Of a stretch of DNA of 64,000 nucleotides, positions 23,290-32,312 are shown piece after piece; positions within the stretch are counted from its first letter, which is position 1; every line of letters begins with the position of its first letter. The stretch is from Tabrizicola_A sp964393035. Its GTDB lineage: Bacteria; Pseudomonadota; Alphaproteobacteria; Rhodobacterales; Rhodobacteraceae. Where the stretch lies: positions 1-64,000 of the forward strand of contig CAYMRX010000007.1 in the NCBI GenBank assembly GCA_964393035.1, read 5' to 3'. Below the pieces are notes generated by a model. It ran no database searches and was not told the origin of the DNA. It saw only the letters and a program-made list of their open reading frames with translations. The position numbers were made by a program, and so were the translations under genes.

Positions 23290-24393
23290 ATGACCCTGCG
23301 CCGCACCCCGTTTCACGCCCTCTCCTCGGCCATGGGGGCGCAGATGGGGCCGGTTGGCGGCGGCTTTCTCAACGTCCACAGCTATGGCGACGTTGCCGCA
23401 GAACACCTGAACACGCGTCGCAATGTTGGCCTGCAAGACCTTTCCACCATGGGGAAAATTGACATCAAGGGGCCAGAGGCCGAGGCCTTGGTCAACCATC
23501 TGATCGTCAATGATGCCGCCGCCATGCGCCCCGGTCAGGCGCGCTATGCCAGCGTTTGCGCGCCGGATGGCGGGATCATGGATGACCTGACGGTGTTCCG
23601 TCTGGCGGACGAGCATTTCCTGATCGTTTCCGGCTCGCGCAATCGGTTGAAGATGCGCGAATGGTTCACCAGCCATGCCACGGGCCGCCGCGCCTATGTC
23701 ACCGACCAGACCGCCGCGATTGCCTTCCCGACGATCCAAGGCCCGAATTCGCGGGCGCTGCTTCAGAGCGTGATTGAAGATGCCGATCTAACCACCCTGA
23801 AACGCTGGAATTTCACCTACGGCACATTGGACGGCACGCGGGTGATGATCTCGCGCACGGGCGTCACAGGTGAGTTGGGGTTTGAACTCTTTGTTCCTGC
23901 GGATGAGGCGGCGGGCGTCTGGAACCGGCTCTTTGCGGCGGGTGGTGCCTTTGGCTTGCGGCCCTATGGCGTCAAGGCCATGTTCACCTTGGGCCTTGAA
24001 AAGCTTTACCCCGCCCATGGCATTGACATGGACGAGACGAATACCCCCTTTCATGTCGGCACCGATGCCTTCATCAAATTCGACAAGGGGGATTTCATCG
24101 GCCGCGAGGCGCTGGTGCGCTTGCGCGATCAGGGGGCGCCAACGGCGTGGGTCGGCCTGACCCTGACAGGCGACAGCCCTGCCCCGGACTTTACCCCGGT
24201 GATGCAGGACGGGCGCCAGATCGGCCATATCACCTATTCCGACCACGGCTATTCGGTGGGCAAAACGCTTGCCTCGGCCCATATCGACCGTGAATTTGCG
24301 GCGGAAGGTCAGGAGGTTACGGTTCTGAATCAAACCGCTACCGTCACGCGCAAAGCCTTCTTCGACCCCCAAGGGCAGAGATTGCGATCATAA
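23290..24393 (+). CDS. GcvT-like aminomethyltransferase family protein
   Basis: A 367-residue, folate-binding GcvT-fold protein. The N-terminal part reads LRRTPFHAL, with NVGLQDLSTMGKIDIKGPEA and the conserved Asp in APDGGIMDDLTVF; the C-terminal GcvT_C barrel follows (WVGLTLTGD, GHITYSDHGYSVGKTLA). No other glycine-cleavage genes are nearby, so it may act with a separate amine dehydrogenase on dimethylglycine, sarcosine or a related methyl donor. Its motifs are closer to GcvT than to DMSP demethylase DmdA. The start at 23290 was chosen because MTLRRTPFH is the family N-terminus; the longer frame from 23140 overlaps the SH3 gene. Confidence 0.85.
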   Translation: MTLRRTPFHALSSAMGAQMGPVGGGFLNVHSYGDVAAEHLNTRRNVGLQDLSTMGKIDIKGPEAEALVNHLIVNDAAAMRPGQARYASVCAPDGGIMDDLTVFRLADEHFLIVSGSRNRLKMREWFTSHATGRRAYVTDQTAAIAFPTIQGPNSRALLQSVIEDADLTTLKRWNFTYGTLDGTRVMISRTGVTGELGFELFVPADEAAGVWNRLFAAGGAFGLRPYGVKAMFTLGLEKLYPAHGIDMDETNTPFHVGTDAFIKFDKGDFIGREALVRLRDQGAPTAWVGLTLTGDSPAPDFTPVMQDGRQIGHITYSDHGYSVGKTLASAHIDREFAAEGQEVTVLNQTATVTRKAFFDPQGQRLRS

Positions 24394-24400
24394 GGGGATT

Positions 24401-24477
24401 TGGCGCACCCAGCACGATTCGAACGTGCGACCTTCGCCTTCGGAGGGCGACACTCTATCCAGCTGAGCTATGGGTGC
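24401..24477 (-). tRNA. tRNA-Arg(CCG)
   Basis: A 77-base minus-strand cloverleaf with acceptor stem GCACCCA/TGGGTGC, discriminator G and encoded CCA. The anticodon loop CTCCGAA gives anticodon CCG. It lies between the GcvT-like gene and sufS and may be cotranscribed downstream of the suf operon. Confidence 0.95.
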
Positions 24478-24520
24478 CTGCCATCGCTATACCCTGCCCC
24501 GCACGGCGCTGCAACGCCTC

Positions 24521-25741
24521 TTAGGCAAAAAGTTCGTGGCAAAGTTCCAGTGCCGAAATCAGCGCATCGACCTCGGACGTCGTGTTATAAAGCCCGAACG
24601 ATGCGCGGCAGGTTGCGGTGACGCCCAGATGCTCCATCAACGGCATGGCGCAATGGGTGCCCGCCCTCACCGCGATGCCGCGCTTGTCAAGAACGGTCGA
24701 GATGTCATGCGCATGGGCCGGGCCATCCAGCGTGAAGGAGAATATCGCCCCCTTCCCTGCCGAATTCCCCTGCACTTGCAGCCAGTTAAGGCCATTGAGC
24801 CTGTCACGCGCATAGTCGCGGATGCCACGTTCATGCGTGGCGACATTGGCCATGCCAAGGCCCATCAGATAGTCCAAGGCCACGCCAAGCCCGATCTGCT
24901 GCACGATGCCGGGCGTCCCGGCCTCGAACTTCATCGGCGGGTCGTTGTAGATGACCGCGTCGCGTGTCACCTCGCGGATCATGTCGCCGCCACCAAGGAA
25001 GGGCCGCATCTCGGCCTGCCGGGCGCGGTTCACCCAGATCGCGCCCGAACCTGACGGGCCATAAAGCTTGTGCCCGGTGATGGCGTAGAAATCGGCGCCG
25101 ATATCCTGCACATCCACCGGCATATGAACCGATGCCTGCGAGCCATCGACCAGCACCGGAACCCCTTTTTCGCGGGCGGCGGCGCAGATGGATTTCACAT
25201 CAACAACAGTGCCCAACACATTGGACATATGGGAAATTGCGACCAGCTTTGTTTTGGGACCAATCGCGTCGATCACCGCTTGGGGATCCAAATCGCCCTT
25301 GGCGTCGATCTCGACCCATTTCAGCACAACGCCTTGGCGTTCGCGCAGGAAATGCCACGGCACGATATTGGCGTGATGCTCCATCACCGACAGAACAATC
25401 TCATCCCCCGGCTGCAGGCGCGGGGCAGCCCAGCCGTAAGAGATCAGGTTGATGCCCTCGGTCGCGCCGGTGGTGAAAATGATCTCATCTTCATGTGCAG
25501 CGTTCAGAAAGCGCGCCACGGTGCCGCGCACGGCTTCATACTTTTCCGTCGCCACATTGGAAAGGTAGTGCAAGCCCCTGTGAACATTGGCATATTCCAT
25601 GGAATACACCTCAGTCATCGCCTCAATCACCGCACGCGGCTTTTGCGCCGAGGCCCCGTTGTCCAGATAGACCAGCGGCTTGCCATTCACCTGACGGCCA
25701 AGGATGGGGAAATCGGCGCGGATGCGGGCGACGTCATACAT
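24521..25741 (-). CDS. sufS: Cysteine desulfurase SufS
   Basis: SufS is a PLP enzyme that takes sulfur from cysteine for Fe-S cluster assembly. The 406-residue group II desulfurase has the PLP lysine in ITGHKLYGPSG and the short-loop active Cys in RAGTHCAMPLM, with VHRGLHYLSNVAT and DGSQASVHMPVDV upstream. It is the last gene of the isc-suf operon. Its ATG (MYDVAR) overlaps the stop of the preceding membrane-protein gene by 8 bases; an ATG 27 bases earlier is possible. No sufE or sufA is visible downstream; a tRNA-Arg follows. Confidence 0.95.
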   Translation of the reverse strand: MYDVARIRADFPILGRQVNGKPLVYLDNGASAQKPRAVIEAMTEVYSMEYANVHRGLHYLSNVATEKYEAVRGTVARFLNAAHEDEIIFTTGATEGINLISYGWAAPRLQPGDEIVLSVMEHHANIVPWHFLRERQGVVLKWVEIDAKGDLDPQAVIDAIGPKTKLVAISHMSNVLGTVVDVKSICAAAREKGVPVLVDGSQASVHMPVDVQDIGADFYAITGHKLYGPSGSGAIWVNRARQAEMRPFLGGGDMIREVTRDAVIYNDPPMKFEAGTPGIVQQIGLGVALDYLMGLGMANVATHERGIRDYARDRLNGLNWLQVQGNSAGKGAIFSFTLDGPAHAHDISTVLDKRGIAVRAGTHCAMPLMEHLGVTATCRASFGLYNTTSEVDALISALELCHELFA

Positions 25742-26315
25742 AGGCGGGCACTCCGAAGACGGCGGCAAAGAGGAAGGCCGCGATCAGGGCGACAAGAAAA
25801 CCGACGATCAGCAGGCCCAGAAACACCAAGGGACCAGAGCGAAAGCCGTGCAGTTCCGCGATGAACAGCGACAGGATCACCGCATAAAGCGCAAACCCGG
25901 CCAAGCCGATCAGCGGGGCCAGCGCCGGGGCGATCACGATCGCCACAATCTGCGCCACTTGCAGCAACAAGCGCGGTAGTTGCGCCCAAGCCACCAAGAC
26001 CAGCGCCTGCGACAAACGCCCCGTGCCGCCAAACCGCTGCCCGACCCAAAAGGCCAGAACCCCGGTCAGCGCCAGCGCCGCACATTGCAGCGCGGCGGTG
26101 CGCAAGGGGGTGCCGAGCAAAGCCTGCATCGCCGGGTCCATCTCGACCGGGGCGATCATCATGCCGACAAAGCCAAGGCTTGCGGACAGAACCGCCATCA
26201 AAACCAGCGCCGTCCAGCCGGTGCTGGCGGGCAACTCCAGCGCCATCAGCGCCCGAGCCGCCGCCCTTGGGTCGGTGAGCGTCAAGCGCAAGAGATCCGG
26301 CAGCGCATGGGTCAT
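25734..26315 (-). CDS. YIP1-family-like integral membrane protein
   Basis: A 193-residue protein with about five hydrophobic segments (starting near 35, 75, 115, 135 and 165), consistent with the Yip1 fold. A short cytoplasmic N-terminus (DLLRLTLTDPRAAARALM) carries the Yip1-type LT-DPR-A motif. It overlaps sufS by 8 bases and the upstream membrane-protein gene by 4, so it is firmly embedded in the suf operon. No link between Yip1 proteins and Fe-S assembly is known to me. Confidence 0.8.
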   Translation of the reverse strand: MTHALPDLLRLTLTDPRAAARALMALELPASTGWTALVLMAVLSASLGFVGMMIAPVEMDPAMQALLGTPLRTAALQCAALALTGVLAFWVGQRFGGTGRLSQALVLVAWAQLPRLLLQVAQIVAIVIAPALAPLIGLAGFALYAVILSLFIAELHGFRSGPLVFLGLLIVGFLVALIAAFLFAAVFGVPAYV

Positions 26316-26791
26316 CCGCGTTCCGCCTCACGCAGCATCAGGCCCCAGAGCAGCACAAAGGCAAGGCCGATCCCTACGCCAAGCGCGTTGGTCTGTGCGC
26401 CCTGCCCCAGAAAGCCAAGGCTCAGCCCCATCAAGAGCATGCCGGGCGTCATGGCCACCAAGGCCCAGAACAGCGCGAGCCGCGCGCCATACCATGTGCC
26501 GCGCCCACCAAAGACGCCCGCGACCAGCCGCGACAGGGCAGCCAGCGCATACCAGAAGGGAATGGTCACCAAAAGCCCAAGGAAGGCCGCAAACAGCCGC
26601 TGCGCCATCGGCACATCGGGCTGCAAAAACGCCATGCGCGAGGCATGCGGGGCCTGTGCGACGAAGGCGACCAAGAGAAACGTGAAAAGAAACGTAAAAA
26701 CAAAGGCTTCCGAACGTGGTCGGGCAAGATGGCGGCGCAGCACACGGGCCGGGGCGCGCCAGCTTTCCACGATGTCGGGGACCAGCGACAT
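26312..26791 (-). CDS. Integral membrane protein of suf operon (YIP1-related?)
   Basis: A 159-residue protein with four hydrophobic segments (about 28-48, 65-85, 100-125, 135-155). The N-terminus LVPDIVESWRAPARVLRR parallels the LT-DPRAAARAL segment of the next gene, so the two may be diverged relatives. I selected the ATG giving MSLVPDIVES at 26791; a longer frame reaching 26878 would overlap sufD heavily. It lies one base after the sufD stop and overlaps the next gene by 4 bases. Function unknown. Confidence 0.72.
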   Translation of the reverse strand: MSLVPDIVESWRAPARVLRRHLARPRSEAFVFTFLFTFLLVAFVAQAPHASRMAFLQPDVPMAQRLFAAFLGLLVTIPFWYALAALSRLVAGVFGGRGTWYGARLALFWALVAMTPGMLLMGLSLGFLGQGAQTNALGVGIGLAFVLLWGLMLREAERG

Positions 26792-26792
26792 G

Positions 26793-28100
26793 TTACCGCC
26801 CGTTCCCCGCATGCTCATGCCGATGCAACCACGCCTCCAACCGGCCGCGGATATCCTCGGCGATGGCCTCGTCGTCAATCTCGGTGATCGCTTCGGCCAG
26901 GAAGGCCAGAACCAAAAGCGATTGCGCCTGTTTCAACGGCACCCCGCGCGAGCGCAGGTAATAAAGCGCGGTATCGTCAATCGCGCCGGATGTGGAACCA
27001 TGCGAGCATTTCACATCATCGGCGTAGATTTCCAATTCCGGCTTGGCAAGGAACTGGCTGTCATCATCCAGCAAAAGCGATTGGCTGATCTGATAGCCAT
27101 CGGTCTTTTGCGCGCCCTGGCGGACCAGGATCTTGCCCTGAAACACCCCGACCGCGCCGTTTTTCAGCACCTTTTTATAGACCTGACGGCTTTCGCACCG
27201 CTCGGCCGCATGGGTGATGAACACGGTGTCATCATGATGGAAATCGCCATCGCCCACACTGGCGCCCGCGATATGCGCCACGGAATCGGCGCCCAGCAAT
27301 TCGATGAAGGCTTCATTGCGGGTCAGCCGGCCATTGGCGGTGAGCGTAAAGGATTTGAACAGCGCCCCCGCCCCGATGCGGGCGAAGATATGGCTGACGG
27401 CGCGACGGTCATGGTCGCGGCCTTGGGTGCGGATATGGTGGAAGCGGCCCTTGTCGGCGACCTCGACCTCCAGCACTTTCGACAGCCGGGCCGCAGCCGG
27501 GCCATTTTCCAAAAGTGTCAGCTCCGCGCCGGATTCAACCTTTACAACGTGGTGAAGGATGGCGTCGCAATCCGCTGATTTACGAAGATAAATCAAGGAT
27601 ACGGGCTTTGACGGCCTGCCCGTCACCCGGATCAGAACCCCCTCCTCGGCCTCCGCGGTGTTCAAGGCCGCAAAGGGGCGCTCCACCGGGGTTTGCCCGC
27701 GGGCCTCCAAGCTGCCGTATAGCCCTGCCGCCCAATGCGAAGGATTTGCGGCCGCCTGCGAAAGACGTTCAATCTCAATGCCTTCCAGCGCAAGGCTGTC
27801 AGACTGGGCAGGGTCGAACACCCCGTCTACGAACACAAGTTTCAGCCGATCAACGGCAGAAAACGGACGCGGCTCTCCGCGATTGTCAAAGAGCGTGGCC
27901 GACGGGGCTTTGGGCGCGTTCAGCGTGCTGGGATCGGTATAGCGCCAATACTCATCGCGCTTGCCGGGCAGGCCCATGCCCTGAACCCGCGCCAAGGCCG
28001 CAGCCTGCGCGACCCCGAGCCAAGATTGTTCACCCTGTCCCTGCGCCGCCGCCCCCAGCCGCGCGGCAAGGGCATCGGCCTTTGCCTGTTGGATCGTCAT
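26793..28100 (-). CDS. sufD: Fe-S cluster assembly scaffold subunit SufD
   Basis: SufD pairs with SufB and SufC to build Fe-S clusters. The 435-residue protein has the N-terminal SufBD helical region (PGKRDEYWRYTDPSTLN) and the C-terminal beta-helix core with DDVKCSHGSTSGAIDD. The latter includes the family Cys/His used with SufB. Start set at the ATG overlapping the sufC stop by 4 bases; an open frame extends 250 bases upstream within sufC and is not real. Operon order sufB-(fkbM)-sufC-sufD. Confidence 0.95.
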   Translation of the reverse strand: MTIQQAKADALAARLGAAAQGQGEQSWLGVAQAAALARVQGMGLPGKRDEYWRYTDPSTLNAPKAPSATLFDNRGEPRPFSAVDRLKLVFVDGVFDPAQSDSLALEGIEIERLSQAAANPSHWAAGLYGSLEARGQTPVERPFAALNTAEAEEGVLIRVTGRPSKPVSLIYLRKSADCDAILHHVVKVESGAELTLLENGPAAARLSKVLEVEVADKGRFHHIRTQGRDHDRRAVSHIFARIGAGALFKSFTLTANGRLTRNEAFIELLGADSVAHIAGASVGDGDFHHDDTVFITHAAERCESRQVYKKVLKNGAVGVFQGKILVRQGAQKTDGYQISQSLLLDDDSQFLAKPELEIYADDVKCSHGSTSGAIDDTALYYLRSRGVPLKQAQSLLVLAFLAEAITEIDDEAIAEDIRGRLEAWLHRHEHAGNGR

Positions 28101-28855
28101 GCCTGCACCTCGGCCAGAAGATCCGCGTACCCGTTGTTTTCGACCTCCAGCGCCAATTCCGGCCCGCCGGTTTTCACGATGCGCCCGGCGGCCATGATAT
28201 GCACGACGTCCGGTTTGATATGATCCAAAAGACGCTGGTAATGGGTGATGACCAGGAACGACCGCCCGGCATCGCGCAGCGCGTTGACGCCATCCGACAC
28301 CAGTTTCATCGCGTCGACGTCCAGCCCGGAATCCGTCTCGTCCAGGATGCACATCTTCGGTTCCAGCATGGCCATCTGAAGGATTTCGTTGCGCTTTTTC
28401 TCACCGCCCGAAAAGCCGACATTGACCGGACGCTTCAGCATTTCGGCGTCGATCTTCAGCGTCTTGGCCTTTTCGCGCACCAGCTTCAGAAAATCGCCCG
28501 CGCTGACTTCCTCCTCACCACGCGCCTTGCGTTGCGCATTCAAGGCGGTGCGCAGGAAGGTCATGTTGCCGACGCCGGGAATTTCCACCGGATATTGGAA
28601 GGCCAGAAACAGCCCGGCCGCCGCGCGGGCCTCCGGCTCCATCTCCAAGAGTTCCTCGCCCAGCAATTTGGCAGAGCCATCGGTGACCTCATAGCCCTCG
28701 CGCCCCGACAGCACATAGGACAGGGTCGATTTGCCCGATCCGTTCGGCCCCATGATCGCATGGACCTCACCGGCGCCGATGGTCAGATCAAGGCCCCGCA
28801 GGATCACCTTGTCCTCCTCGGCCAGTTTCACATGCAGGTTCTTGATCTCAAGCAT
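28097..28855 (-). CDS. sufC: Fe-S assembly ATPase SufC
   Basis: SufC is the ABC-type ATPase that drives the SufBCD scaffold. The 252-residue protein has Walker A GPNGSGKST, the SufC-typical Q-loop region FLAFQYPVEIPGV, the signature FSGGEKKRNEI, Walker B MCILDETDSGLDVD and the switch His in VITHYQRLL. The start at 28855 (MLEIKNLHV) has GAGGA seven bases upstream; an ATG 15 bases earlier (MTEDRM) is less well placed. A 70-base gap separates it from the fkbM stop, so there may be internal control. Confidence 0.96.
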   Translation of the reverse strand: MLEIKNLHVKLAEEDKVILRGLDLTIGAGEVHAIMGPNGSGKSTLSYVLSGREGYEVTDGSAKLLGEELLEMEPEARAAAGLFLAFQYPVEIPGVGNMTFLRTALNAQRKARGEEEVSAGDFLKLVREKAKTLKIDAEMLKRPVNVGFSGGEKKRNEILQMAMLEPKMCILDETDSGLDVDAMKLVSDGVNALRDAGRSFLVITHYQRLLDHIKPDVVHIMAAGRIVKTGGPELALEVENNGYADLLAEVQA

Positions 28856-28925
28856 TCTGTCCTCGGTCATTCTACGTGGCCCCATTGGGGCAATTCGGTT
28901 TGCACGGGCATACAAGCCCGCCTCA

Positions 28926-29705
28926 TCAAGCGATTTTCTTCGCCTTGGCGGGCCTGATGAGGAAGTTTTCATTCACCGGATAACGGCGGAAGGTCGCAGC
29001 GGTCTCATAACCATTGGCCTCGACCCAAGCGAGAAAGTCGGCGCGGTTGCGTTCATCTACCTCGATGAAGAACACCGGGCGGCAGCGGGCGACGGTGTCG
29101 GACAGGCCCCGCAGCACCTGCATTTCCATGCCCTCAACGTCGATCTTGATGAAATCGACCTTCTCGCTGGTCAAGGCCGCATCGCCACGGATCACCCGCA
29201 GATCGCCGCCCTCCACCATTCGCCCGCCGCCGAGGTTCTTGTTCGGCTTGTCGACCTCCATCGCCAGACCGTCCTGCGACTGATCCGACAGGCCAAGCCC
29301 CAAATGGGACAGATCGCAGCACGCCAACTCGCCGTTCAGGCCGAGGTTAGAGGTCAGGACCGCAATGGCCACCGGGTTCGGTTCAAACGGGATCAGTTTC
29401 TTGACACCCAAGACCTTGAGCGCAAACAAAGAATGGTTGCCGATATTGGCACCGATATCGACGAATACCGCCGATTTCGGGCAATGGGCGCGGATGATTT
29501 CCAGCTCTTCCGGCTCATAGAACCGCCCGGCAAGGTGTTCCTTCTGGATCACATCCTTGGTGTTGGTCAGCGTGAAAAACACCGGCTTGCCGCCGATCAC
29601 GGCGCGCACCACCTGCCCGGCGGGGCTGACGACCAGATCGTCGCGCACCACAAGCGGGGCGGCGTGCTTGTTCAACCGGGCGTTCTTGGGCATGCCATTC
29701 TTCAT
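28926..29705 (-). CDS. FkbM-family SAM-dependent methyltransferase inside the suf operon
   Basis: A 259-residue protein with an FkbM-type Rossmann methyltransferase domain: SAM-binding VFVDIGANIGNHSLF at about 80-94, the acidic IPFEPNPVAIAVL, and the FIKIDVEGMEMQVLRG motif (about 185-200) that defines FkbM proteins. The N-terminal 60 residues are beta-rich and variable. No signal peptide. The ATG overlaps the sufB stop by 4 bases, so it is translated with sufB. FkbM enzymes usually O-methylate sugars or natural products; the substrate here and any link to Fe-S assembly are unknown. Confidence 0.88.
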   Translation of the reverse strand: MKNGMPKNARLNKHAAPLVVRDDLVVSPAGQVVRAVIGGKPVFFTLTNTKDVIQKEHLAGRFYEPEELEIIRAHCPKSAVFVDIGANIGNHSLFALKVLGVKKLIPFEPNPVAIAVLTSNLGLNGELACCDLSHLGLGLSDQSQDGLAMEVDKPNKNLGGGRMVEGGDLRVIRGDAALTSEKVDFIKIDVEGMEMQVLRGLSDTVARCRPVFFIEVDERNRADFLAWVEANGYETAATFRRYPVNENFLIRPAKAKKIA

Positions 29706-31210
29706 CCGACCGATCCTTCAAGGCTGATCGCCACAAGGCTTTGCGCCTCCATGGCAAATTCCATCGGCAGGGCTTGCAGCACATCCTTGCAGAAGCCGTT
29801 CACCACCAGCGCCACGGCCGCTTCCTCATCCATCCCGCGCGAGCGGCAATAGAACAGCTGATCCTCATCCACCTTCGAGGTGGTCGCCTCATGCTCCACG
29901 CGGCTCGAGTTGTTCTTCACCTCGATGTAAGGCACGGTATGCGCCCCGCATTTGTCACCGATCAGCAGGCTGTCGCACTGGGTATAGTTGCGGGAATTGG
30001 TGGCCTTCGGGTGCATCGACACGAGGCCGCGATAGGTGTTTTGCGCCCGGCCCGCCGAAATCCCCTTCGACACGATCCGGCTTTTGGTGTTCTTGCCCAG
30101 ATGCACCATCTTGGTGCCGGTATCGGCCTGCTGGGCATTGTTGGCGATTGCGATGGAATAAAACTCACCTTGAGAATTGTCGCCGCGCAGGATGCAGGAG
30201 GGGTATTTCCAGGTAATCGCCGACCCGGTTTCCACCTGCGTCCACATCACCTTGGCATTGTCCCCCCGGCAATCGGCGCGCTTGGTGACAAAGTTGTAAA
30301 TCCCGCCCTTGCCGTTCTCATCCCCCGGATACCAGTTCTGCACGGTGGAATATTTCACCTCGGCATCCTTCAGGATCACCAGTTCCACCACGGCGGCGTG
30401 AAGCTGATGGGTGTCGCGCTTGGGCGCGGTGCAGCCTTCAAGGTAGCTGACATAGGACCCCTCATCGGCGATGATGAGCGTGCGCTCAAACTGCCCGGTG
30501 TTTTCGGCGTTGATGCGGAAATAGGTCGACAGCTCCATCGGGCAGCGGGTGCCTTTGGGAATATAGACAAAGGATCCATCTGAAAACACAGCCGAATTCA
30601 GCGTGGCGAAAAAGTTGTCCGACTGCGGCACCACTGTGCCGAGATATTGCTTCACCAGATCGGGATATTCCCGAACCGCCTCCGAGATCGAGCAGAAGAT
30701 CACCCCGGCCTTTGCCAGTTCCGCCTTGAAGGTGGTGCCGACCGAAACCGAATCGAACACCGCATCGACGGCGACCTTGCGCTCGCCCTCCGGCGCCTCG
30801 ACCCCGGCCAGAATATACTGCTCTTTCAGCGGGATACCCAGCTTTTCATAGGTGGCCAGCAGCTTCGGGTCCACCTCGTCCAAAGACTTCGGCTTCACTG
30901 CCATGCTTTTCGGTTTGGCGTAGTAATACTGGTCCTGATAGTCGATTTCCGGGTAATGCAGCATCGCCCAGCGGGGTTCTTCCATCTTCACCCAGCGCCG
31001 ATAGGCCGCCAGACGCCATTCCAGCATCCATTCCGGTTCGGCATTCTTCTGGCTGATCAGCCGCACGATATCTTCGGAAACGCCCTTCGGCGCATAGTCC
31101 ATCTCGATGTCGGTGGCCCAGCCATATTTATAGCTGCCCGACATGGCCTGAACGGTCTCGATGGTTTCCCGATCGACGCCGTCGCGCACTTCCATATCCA
31201 CAGCCGCCAT
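29702..31210 (-). CDS. sufB: Fe-S cluster assembly scaffold SufB
   Basis: SufB carries the nascent cluster in the SufBC2D complex. The 502-residue protein shows the family landmarks VQAMSGSYKYGWATDIEMD, DGSFVYIPKGTRCPMELSTYF, YLEGCTAP, the Cys-containing NYTQCDSLLIGDKCGAHTVP and EATTSKVDEDQLFYCRSRG. Start at MAAVDMEV with an AAGGA site eight bases before; an ATG 18 bases upstream is possible. It follows the cysteine desulfurase gene after 39 bases and overlaps the FkbM gene by 4. Confidence 0.96.
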   Translation of the reverse strand: MAAVDMEVRDGVDRETIETVQAMSGSYKYGWATDIEMDYAPKGVSEDIVRLISQKNAEPEWMLEWRLAAYRRWVKMEEPRWAMLHYPEIDYQDQYYYAKPKSMAVKPKSLDEVDPKLLATYEKLGIPLKEQYILAGVEAPEGERKVAVDAVFDSVSVGTTFKAELAKAGVIFCSISEAVREYPDLVKQYLGTVVPQSDNFFATLNSAVFSDGSFVYIPKGTRCPMELSTYFRINAENTGQFERTLIIADEGSYVSYLEGCTAPKRDTHQLHAAVVELVILKDAEVKYSTVQNWYPGDENGKGGIYNFVTKRADCRGDNAKVMWTQVETGSAITWKYPSCILRGDNSQGEFYSIAIANNAQQADTGTKMVHLGKNTKSRIVSKGISAGRAQNTYRGLVSMHPKATNSRNYTQCDSLLIGDKCGAHTVPYIEVKNNSSRVEHEATTSKVDEDQLFYCRSRGMDEEAAVALVVNGFCKDVLQALPMEFAMEAQSLVAISLEGSVG

Positions 31211-31249
31211 GGCTTTATCCTTCCACATCTGGGGTTTGCACCCCGTTCT

Positions 31250-32293
31250 TCATATCTCGCGCGAACGGATCCGCGCGTATTCCCGTCCCCAGACCTCGGC
31301 AAAGCGCAAGACATCCTCGCGGCTCACCCCCGGCCCGATTGACAGCCGGATCGCCTGGCCCGCACGCGCCTCGTCAAAGCCCATGGCTTTCAGCACCCGG
31401 CTTGCCTTGACCTTGCCCGACGAACAGGCCGAACCTGCCGAAATGGCAAAGCCCGCCAAATCCATCGCCATGACCTGCGTCTCGCCTTTCCAGCCCGGCG
31501 CAATCAGGCACAGGGTGTTGGGCAAACGCGCGGCGTCATTCCCGACAGAAATAGTCTCAAAACCAAAGGACGACAATGCTGAATCTAGAATATTTCTAAC
31601 TTGGGCCACTTCCTCCCAAATACCATCGGCCAAGTCGCGCATCGCCGCCGTGGCGGCCGCCGCAAACCCGGCAATGCCGATCAGGTTTTCCGTGCCAGCC
31701 CGGCGGCCCATCTCTTGCCCGCCCCCGCGCATTTGCGGCACAATTTCAATCCCTTGCCGCAACACCAAGGCCCCGATCCCCTTTGGGCCGCCCAGCTTAT
31801 GCGCAGAGACCAACCCCATCTGGCACCCCAGCCAGTTGAACGCGATGGGCAATTTGCCAAAGCCCTGCGTCAGGTCTGATACCGCCAAACCCTCCGGCAA
31901 TTGCTGCACGATCCCTGTCTCGGAATTGGCCAATTGCAGCGCCGCGCGGGCCGGCTCCGGCACGATCACCTGCCCCGAAAGCGCAACCTCCAAGACCGGC
32001 TCACACCAGGCCGCCACCGCATCATGTTCAATATCTGCCGCAACCAGCCCGCGCCCCGCACAGGCCAAAGCCGCCGCCTCCGTCGCGCCCGAGGTGAAAA
32101 CCACATCCGCGCCATCCGCCCCCAAAGCCGCGGCAATCTGCCCCCGCGCCCTTTCGCGCAGGGCCTTGGCCGCCCGCCCCTCGGCATGCACCGAGGACGG
32201 GTTTCCCACCAGATCCATCGCCGCGATCATTGCCGCCCTCGCCTCGGGCCTGAGCGGCGTGGTCGCGTTCCAATCCAGATAGACCCGGCTCAT
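31250..32293 (-). CDS. Cysteine desulfurase, IscS/NifS type
   Basis: A 347-residue group I cysteine desulfurase. The N-terminus YLDWNATTPLRPEA contains the usual fold start, the PLP lysine is in SAHKLGGPKGIG, and the catalytic Cys lies in SAGSACSSGKVKAS. It is shorter than canonical IscS (about 400), and the C-terminal scaffold-binding tail is missing. The motif usually written QAVGK reads QGFGK. It is the second gene of the operon after iscR, so the operon encodes two desulfurases (this and SufS). A 124-base gap with three hairpins precedes it. Confidence 0.92.
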   Translation of the reverse strand: MSRVYLDWNATTPLRPEARAAMIAAMDLVGNPSSVHAEGRAAKALRERARGQIAAALGADGADVVFTSGATEAAALACAGRGLVAADIEHDAVAAWCEPVLEVALSGQVIVPEPARAALQLANSETGIVQQLPEGLAVSDLTQGFGKLPIAFNWLGCQMGLVSAHKLGGPKGIGALVLRQGIEIVPQMRGGGQEMGRRAGTENLIGIAGFAAAATAAMRDLADGIWEEVAQVRNILDSALSSFGFETISVGNDAARLPNTLCLIAPGWKGETQVMAMDLAGFAISAGSACSSGKVKASRVLKAMGFDEARAGQAIRLSIGPGVSREDVLRFAEVWGREYARIRSREI

Positions 32294-32312
32294 CCCGCCG
32301 CCCCTTTATCTT

